This document shows, in pieces, positions 61,401 through 64,000 of a stretch of DNA of 64,000 bases. The stretch is from positions 36,348,164 to 36,412,163 of the forward strand of contig CM049315.1 of NCBI GenBank assembly GCA_026874595.1, in the 5' to 3' direction. How positions within the stretch are numbered: the stretch's first letter is position 1; the number at the start of each line of letters is the position of its first letter. A model generated the notes under the pieces. The model saw only the letters and a program-made list of their open reading frames with translations. It searched no databases and was not told the origin of the DNA. A program made the position numbers and the translations under genes. Origin of the DNA: Sipunculus nudus (Eukaryota > Annelida > Sipuncula > Golfingiida > Sipunculidae).

Positions 61401-62986
61401 TGTAACAATGAGACACTGAGTTACAATGTGATTACAATGTTAAACTGTAAAAATGAGACTCTGTTACATTGTTACACTGTGAGTTACAATGTGGTACTGT
61501 GAGTTACAGCATGATTTTATGAGTTGCAATGTGATACTGTGGTTTACAGTGTGATACTGTGAGTGACAATGTGATTTTGTGAGTAACAGTGTGGTATTGT
61601 TAGTTACAATGTGATATTGTGAGTTACAGTGTGGTACTGTGATTTACTTTCATTGTAGTTGTGAACCAGGAGAAGATCGTACATGATGTGGAGGGTTTTG
61701 ACAAATCCAAGTTGAAACATGCTGAAATGCAGGAGAAGAACACCCTGCCGGACAAGGATGGTAAGTGTAGCCTAATGGTGCAGGATGTGGCCCTATAGTT
61801 AAGGGGTGTTTCCCTGTGCACATATATGGCTATATGCATCAATAATTGCTCATATGATTTTTTAACTGGGAAGTATTAAAGTGTCCATCAGTGTATGAAG
61901 GTATATGTGTGAAAATTGCCACTGGAGGGATTTTCACTCATAGGTTCTGTGTGAACCCGGGGACTCAGGGTAAATTGATGTTACTTCACCATCTTTTTGT
62001 AGAAGGCCTGTTTGATCCACTGTACAAATATAATAGTCTGCCAGTTCACACATATACACATATACGCACACATGGAAACACCTATTTTTTGCAAGCATAT
62101 ATGCACATACACATATACACGCACATGGAAACGCACCTTTAAGGTGATGGACTGAGGAGCTGAAAATCCCTGTACTGTAGGCAGTTTGGCAAAATATCAA
62201 TAGGACTTCCAAGATTAGCCCTGTACTCAAAGTTTTTATCAAATAAATTGATTTTTTATGATAATTTAAGTAATTACGAAAGAATATTATTCACTCATGA
62301 CATTGTTTACACATCATAAGGAGATCTGTAAATGAGATGTAATAGATGTTATTTGAAATTGTATATGTTAAGTGAAAATACTACTGAACATACTACTGTG
62401 GCATGATCCAGTTTTAGACCATCAGCTTATTCCATAGTAAAATGTCCCATTACAATAAACTGTAATCATATTTTAGATATCTTGTTTGAAATTTACACAA
62501 GAGCATATTACTTTGACAGACAATCACATCACATTTCCATCTGGTTGTTTGGGGTAAAATAAGCTTTAGTGATTTATTACAGAATATCCTATAAGAATGG
62601 GTGGGAAGGGGTTGTGGAAAGGAGTATGATGCCATAATTAACTCCGGACTTCTTGATATTTGCTAGCCCCTTGCATTGACATCTGGAAACCTTTAATGCC
62701 TTAGTAACAGGACAGCTACCATGATTATAGTGTCATGTTGTCCAATGTCACTACCATTGTTATAGTTAGATTTAATTTGAAATCCAGGTAGGATTTCTAA
62801 ACATATCATTGCATCGAACAAAATTCTTGGGATCCACGTTCTAAATTTTATTTTGAATTTAATTAGACCCATATTTTCATTTTCAATTACAGCGCTGGAA
62901 TGCAGACTCTGTGCTTCGTAACAAGCTCACCTCTGTGTACTTTATTTTCAGTTATCGCACAGGAACGCAGACTCAGCGCTTCGTAA
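37017..62986 (+). CDS. Multi-repeat beta-thymosin (six actin-binding repeats), complete
   Basis: Seven exons join in frame: 37017-37134, 47766-47879, 48391-48504, 55522-55635, 57904-58011, 61659-61760 and 62952-62986, giving 234 residues. Beta-thymosin/WH2 proteins bind actin monomers and control filament assembly in the cytoplasm. Multi-repeat forms (Drosophila Ciboulot, worm tetrathymosin) can bind several actins or act like profilin. Each repeat has a short amphipathic helix (EGIxxFDKxxLKHTE) and most have a downstream LPDKE motif. The actin-contact segments are LKHTE 24-28, LHHTE 62-66, LKSTE 100-104, LQPTD 138-142, LSHAK 176-180 and LKHAE 208-212. Repeat 5 is degenerate, with HESEALKQ in place of the LPxK motif. 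All splice junctions are phase 1, so repeats are exchangeable cassettes. The start is fixed by an in-frame TAA at 36999-37001. Further cassette exons in the long introns were looked for and not found. Confidence 0.9.
37135..37530 (+). repeat. Tandem array repeating the exon 1 splice donor
   Basis: About eight units of roughly 45-60 bp follow the exon end. Each has a CTCTACTGAA-like stretch and GGTAAGAGAAAGG-like text, copying the last bases of the exon, its GT donor and the first intron bases. Good donor copies (GGTAAGA) occur at 37188-37194, about 37284 and about 37399, and a GGTGAGA copy near 37517. Two C runs interrupt it (37205-37214 and 20 C at 37304-37323). Use of the second donor (GT at 37189) would add 54 nt containing an in-frame TAA. 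Confidence 0.7.
37531..39990. other. Intron 1 sequence, no feature recognised
   Basis: No further thymosin-like exon, gene or delimited transposon is seen. GCAACCTTCCTGCAG-type words near 38620 and 39178 recur at about 550 bp spacing. Confidence 0.4.
39996..41991. mobile_element. TA-flanked inverted-repeat element in intron 1 (about 2.0 kb)
   Basis: The left end ATACCATATCCGACGTAATA (continuing AGCGCCCC) pairs with the right end complement ATACCGTATTCGACGTAATA (AGCGCCCC), 26 of 28 positions. The GTAATAAGCGCCCC core is repeated once more inside the left end, before a C run of about 16. The outermost TA may be the target. No transposase reading frame is visible, so it is non-autonomous. An unrelated repeat end (ACCGTATTTGCTCATGTACAGGACG) sits inside at about 40392. 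Confidence 0.65.
41992..44755. other. Intron 1 sequence, no feature recognised
   Basis: AT-rich DNA with short unsupported frames only. I see no thymosin-like cassette on the + strand here. Confidence 0.4.
44760..45045. repeat. Degenerate tandem repeat, unit about 65-75 bp
   Basis: About four copies of CATCCAAACACTAATACCTTATACATTGATGATAG-like text followed by AGTACCAACTGATAATATGTCACACATCC-like text, with many changes. Confidence 0.55.
45190..45480. repeat. Interspersed repeat fragment
   Basis: GATACTATGATTCTGACCGG, the words CCGTTTGTGCGTCTGTTTCC and ATATCTCGAGAACCGTTTGACC look like the body of a mollusc interspersed repeat related in wording to those at 15200 and 30200. The ends are not clear. 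Confidence 0.35.
45497..45990. repeat. 32-bp minisatellite, about 15.5 copies
   Basis: The unit is AGCTAATAGATCATGTTCAG followed by TAGTACAAGTAC. I can align 15 full copies and one partial. Divergence is modest, and one copy (near 45800) is shortened by about 6 bp. Confidence 0.9.
45991..47200. other. Intron 1 sequence with repeat-end relics
   Basis: CAGCTGAGCATCATGACCCA at about 46660 is a solo right end of the AGGTCA-module element. TGACCACCTATGTCAGGC-like text (46580-46620) and AGGTGGTCATAACGTTGAGG (46770-46790) belong to the repeat family of 8195-8835. No exon is seen. Confidence 0.4.
47201..47219. repeat. Poly-G run of 19
   Basis: Nineteen consecutive G. Its length is likely to vary between individuals or be misread. 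Confidence 0.9.
47485..47705. repeat. Degenerate short tandem repeat, AATCTGTTAGACC type
   Basis: About a dozen loosely conserved copies of AATCTGTTAGACC(AATC). The tract ends about 60 bp before the acceptor of exon 2. Confidence 0.6.
47766..47879 (+). CDS. Beta-thymosin coding exon 2 (repeat 2)
   Basis: Acceptor TTTTTTATCTTTCAG ends at 47765 and donor GAAA|GTGAGT begins at 47880. It is 114 nt, 38 codons, phase 1 to phase 1. It carries VVEQEKQ (end of repeat 1) and ENALKEGIQNFKRNSLHHTE through NPLPDKE (repeat 2). Confidence 0.92.
48391..48504 (+). CDS. Beta-thymosin coding exon 3 (repeat 3)
   Basis: Acceptor TATTTTAACCAG ends at 48390 and donor GCAA|GTACGA begins at 48505. It is 114 nt and phase 1 at both ends. 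It encodes IENEKQHRGFLSGIQEFKK and LKSTETAEKNTLPDRA. The canonical Lys of LPDK is Arg here. Confidence 0.9.
48505..49320. other. Intron 3, no feature recognised
   Basis: AT-rich. GTCATGTGAC-type words recur at about 48840-48920 but form no clear array. Confidence 0.4.
49322..49441. repeat. Long TA microsatellite
   Basis: About 120 bp of near-pure (TA)n with AAATAT and GGTATA interruptions. The Ile-Tyr-rich antisense frame is an artefact. Confidence 0.9.
49442..50205. other. Intron 3, no feature recognised
   Basis: I see no exon or transposon end. Confidence 0.4.
50210..52620 (+). mobile_element. AGGTCA-module element D with inverted ends (about 2.4 kb)
   Basis: The left end AGCTCAGCTGACTTTCAGTC is complemented at the right by CAGCTGAGCGTCATGACCCA (52596-52615). 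A header (CTGTCCGTACGGCTGGCCGTCC, one base over a standard word, and GGGCACAAATCGTAACCG) is followed by at least five modules of about 140 bp, each with CATCCCAAACCTTCCATC, ACAGCTCACCTACCAAC and AGGTCAAAGGTCAAGGTCAC. Perfect AGGTCAAAGGTCA lies at 50540-50552, 50819-50831 and 50956-50968. No protein is encoded. Its layout of two arms around a tandem core recalls oyster pearl-type (Helitron-related) elements, but that is only an analogy. Confidence 0.65.
52621..54900. other. Intron 3, no exon recognised
   Basis: AT-rich. A solo CAGCTGAGCC repeat end lies at about 52838. At about 54747-54757 GGTTCAAATCC matches a Pol III B box but has no partner A box. A CTCF-like motif lies at 53881-53894. Confidence 0.4.
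53881..53894 (-). promoter_or_regulatory. CTCF-like motif in intron 3
   Basis: The minus strand reads CCACCAGATGTCAC, 13 of 14 positions of the recalled CTCF core. Confidence 0.25.
54940..55400. repeat. Degenerate tandem repeat, unit about 70 bp, split by an insertion
   Basis: Four copies of GAGGCTTT...AGATACTAACTTGGTGG(T)GGA...TAGTTTTACAGTATATC occur at about 54945, 55010, 55080 and, after the insertion, 55360-55400. Confidence 0.6.
55160..55357. mobile_element. 198-bp MITE with TTTAAT target duplication
   Basis: TTTAAT is present at 55154-55159 and 55358-55363. The left arm has GGATCCAGTGGGGGGGTCC and the right arm the complement (GGACCCCCCCTTTTCC...CCTGGATCTGCCCCTG). Further copies of GGTCCGGACCCCCC-type palindrome lie inside. 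Removing it rejoins the tandem repeat around it. Confidence 0.7.
55522..55635 (+). CDS. Beta-thymosin coding exon 4 (repeat 4)
   Basis: Acceptor GTTGATCTCCAG ends at 55521 and donor GAGA|GTGAGT begins at 55636. It is 114 nt and phase 1 at both ends. It encodes IEAEKTHEGLKKGIEGFDKS through LQPTDMKEKNPLPDKE. The helix EGLKKGIEGFD is close to that of exon 5, which suggests a recent cassette duplication. Confidence 0.92.
55655..56260. repeat. Degenerate minisatellite, unit about 40 bp
   Basis: Repeats of GTCTGTATTAGTTCACCCTC followed by TTTATTATATAGTACTGTCT. The first copies near the exon are near-identical, and later ones are diverged and shortened. The array begins about 20 bp after the exon 4 donor. 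Confidence 0.7.
56261..57890. other. Intron 4, no feature recognised
   Basis: AT-rich. The region 57140-57350 repeats ATATAACATGGTATAAA(T/A)GA loosely. Confidence 0.4.
57904..58011 (+). CDS. Beta-thymosin coding exon 5 (degenerate repeat 5)
   Basis: Acceptor TTTAATCTTCAG ends at 57903 and donor CAAG|GTAAGT begins at 58012. It is 108 nt (36 codons), two codons shorter than exons 2-4, and phase 1 at both ends. It encodes IEAEKQHEGLKKGIEQFDKG then LSHAKTHESEALKQ. The LPDK segment that caps actin's pointed side in the family is missing, so this repeat may bind actin weakly or serve as a spacer. Confidence 0.9.
58012..59870. other. Intron 5, no feature recognised
   Basis: No extra cassette exon or delimited element is seen. 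Confidence 0.4.
59876..60060 (+). repeat. Interspersed repeat, CCCCAGACAAAGTCGGG family
   Basis: TTGTATCCCCAGACAAAGTCGGGACACT-like text, then a GC-rich GTCGCGCCGCC patch and TTTACCAAACTTGACATGTTC, parallel to 15176-15330. It is part of a longer family whose ends I cannot place. Confidence 0.45.
60678..61215 (+). mobile_element. Short AGGTCA-family element with inverted ends
   Basis: The left end TTTTAGCTCAGCTGACTGAA is complemented at the right by TTCAGCTGAGCATCATGGCC (61178-61197). Inside are two modules of TCCTTGGAAACCTGAGATTAGGTCA-type followed by ATAGTGACCTATAATCTGCAAG-type text. It lacks the AGGTCAAAGGTCA core seen in the other copies, so it is a short derivative. Confidence 0.6.
61361..61648. 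repeat. 20-bp minisatellite abutting the exon 6 acceptor
   Basis: The unit is GAGTTACAATGTGATACTGT, with about 12 to 14 copies and variable quality. It stops about 10 nt before the AG at 61657-61658, so the branch point and pyrimidine tract of intron 5 (GTGATTTACTTTCATTGTAG) must lie in or next to it. Confidence 0.8.
61659..61760 (+). CDS. Beta-thymosin coding exon 6 (repeat 6)
   Basis: Acceptor TACTTTCATTGTAG ends at 61658 and donor GATG|GTAAGT begins at 61761. It is 102 nt (34 codons) and phase 1 at both ends. It encodes VNQEKIVHDVEGFDKSKLKH then AEMQEKNTLPDKD, the repeat closest to single-repeat beta-thymosins. Its pyrimidine tract is weak. Confidence 0.92.
61803..62138. mobile_element. 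TTAA-type MITE, family M, intact copy (336 bp)
   Basis: TTAA lies at 61799-61802 and 62139-62142. The ends GGGGTGTTTCCCTGTGC and (complemented) AGGTGCGTTTCCATGTGC form the inverted repeat. The interior matches 20358-21419 outside the nested insert (GGATTTTCACTCATAGG, GAACCCGGGGACTCAGGG). It lies only 43 bp inside intron 6. Confidence 0.75.
62143..62880. other. Intron 6, no feature recognised
   Basis: AT-rich, without further exons until the duplicated terminal exons. Confidence 0.45.
62893..62921 (+). CDS. Alternative terminal exon, proximal copy
   Basis: Acceptor TTTTCAATTACAG ends at 62892. Joined to exon 6 it encodes ALECRLCAS and then TAA at 62919-62921, giving a 232-residue form. The DNA GGAATGCAGACTCTGTGCTT aligns with the distal copy GGAACGCAGACTCAGCGCTT, so it arose by local duplication. 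It has two Cys where the distal copy has Arg and Ser. It may be used or may be a decayed duplicate. Confidence 0.5.
62952..62986 (+). CDS. Terminal coding exon, distal copy (preferred)
   Basis: Acceptor GTACTTTATTTTCAG ends at 62951. It encodes VIAQERRLSAS and stops with TAA at 62984-62986. The VIAQE continuation matches what follows LPDKE in the other repeats (SIEAE, VVEQE, VVNQE), so this is the better C-terminus. The Arg-Arg-Leu-Ser end could be a basophilic kinase site. Confidence 0.8.
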
Positions 62987-63007
62987 TGCAGTGAACTCTG
63001 GTGGAAT

Positions 63008-63013
63008 AATAAA
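63008..63013 (+). terminator. Polyadenylation signal AATAAA
   Basis: AATAAA lies only 21 nt after the distal stop codon and would serve both terminal exon forms, giving a very short 3' UTR. Longer forms ending further right cannot be excluded. Confidence 0.5.
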
Positions 63014-63029
63014 ACACCGTTGTGGAGAG

Positions 63030-64000
63030 CTTTCATTACAAGCTTCAAATATAGGAGTTCTTCAAATTGATTTCAATTACAAAGAATGTTCAAGGCTTCT
63101 TTTGTATATTTCTATATGCTGATATGCACCTTATTTTAAAGATATACATAGCTAGCATTTGTTAAATATACCGTCTCATCACAACAGGTCTGACGCCTTT
63201 GATCATGTTATCTGCTTATACACTACTACATTTGTGTCCTATATTTAGCATAGTTTACACAAAAGTGTTAGGAGAAAATTTACCTGTACATTAGTTTATT
63301 AGTGGTGATTGATAATTAGGGCAAAGCCCATGTTTTTTTCTAAGCATATTAACATACAAAGGGAAATGGTTTTAATCAAATTCAAGCTCCAGTAACATGT
63401 AAAAAAATATGATTTATTGCTTAACACATCATTTAAACAATGAGCTTGGTACTCTTTCATCATTTCTCTTGAAAATTTCGAGGTGGCTTTTTGGAGTTTA
63501 GTTCATCATATTGTCACTAGGTGGCACCAACAGATATGCATATGCAGTATAGATGCACCAAGTGCCTTGGCAAACGATAGAAAGGGCAGAAGTAATAATT
63601 TGAATGGATTGTTAGATCTGTTTGCATATAAACAGAAGCTCAAAATCCATATTTATTTCAGTTTATCTCTTTCTTATTTAAAGTACAACACATTTGAAAC
63701 CCTTCACCTTGGGTAATTCCTTTTAATGAGGCATGTTATTTTGGCTGCATTAAGAGTAACATTCTAAGGAAATCAAGAAGCTGATTTCACCTCTGTTATG
63801 CATGTACATGATGTTTTAACGATATAGAAGCACTGAAAAGGGACCACAATCCACTCAAAACCTGTTGCAGTAAAACCTTAATTACACTTAATTAAAATAT
63901 GGGGCCAAATTGTAACAAAACATTACCAAAAAAAAAAAACATTCCTCAATGCATCTTTCCAAAAGTTTTGTCCAGTATGAGATAAAGAGTGACATGTTAA
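63030..64000. other. Downstream flank, no gene seen
   Basis: Apart from the CTCF-like motif I see only AT-rich DNA. The frame at 63483-63716 has no recognised domain. Confidence 0.4.
63514..63527 (+). promoter_or_regulatory. CTCF-like motif downstream of the thymosin gene
   Basis: TCACTAGGTGGCAC matches 13 of 14 positions of the recalled CTCF core. It sits 500 bp past the poly(A) signal. Confidence 0.3.

Overview
The window is animal (metazoan) nuclear DNA: AT-rich, intron-rich, with GT-AG splice sites, AATAAA polyadenylation signals and a very high load of microsatellites, minisatellites, tRNA-derived SINEs and short inverted-repeat transposons. The long interspersed modules built on AGGTCA half-sites, the SINE types and the two gene families together suggest a mollusc, most likely a bivalve. 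That placement is an inference from recalled family resemblance, not a match I could run.

Layout. (1) 1-2690: a four-helix membrane protein reading frame, possibly cut by the left edge, with its 3' UTR. (2) 2691-6850: intergenic DNA with CTCF-like motifs and a dense TA/CA microsatellite cluster. (3) 6855-6985: a CCAAT-containing, locally GC-rich block ending in a splice donor, a candidate first exon of the next gene. (4) 7000-36997: about 30 kb with no convincing protein gene. It is a graveyard of repeats: SINEs, AGGTCA-module arrays (10.4-12.7, 14.9-17.3 and 33.3-34.3 kb), a 697-bp insertion with a 9-bp target duplication, TTAA-flanked inverted-repeat elements, a TAA-flanked element, a 1-kb element with three internal tandem copies, and a 22-copy 54-bp minisatellite. 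(5) 36998-63013: a complete multi-repeat beta-thymosin gene on the + strand.

The beta-thymosin gene has seven coding exons that splice cleanly into a 234-residue protein of six actin-binding beta-thymosin/WH2 repeats. Every junction is phase 1. Three internal exons are exactly 114 nt (38 codons); the next two are 108 and 102 nt, so exon and repeat coincide. The last exon is locally duplicated, giving two alternative 3' splice sites 59 nt apart and two C-termini. The first intron opens with a tandem array in which the end of coding exon 1 and its 5' splice site are repeated about eight times. A 20-bp minisatellite runs almost into the acceptor of exon 6.

The most useful observations are the duplicated splice donor array and duplicated terminal exon, the repeat-borne nuclear-receptor half-site arrays, the excess of CTCF-like motifs near both ends of the thymosin region, and a set of newly delimited inverted-repeat elements with visible target sites, one nested inside another. 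I see no CRISPR array, operon or multi-gene defence or biosynthetic system. No rRNA gene or intact tRNA gene was recognised.
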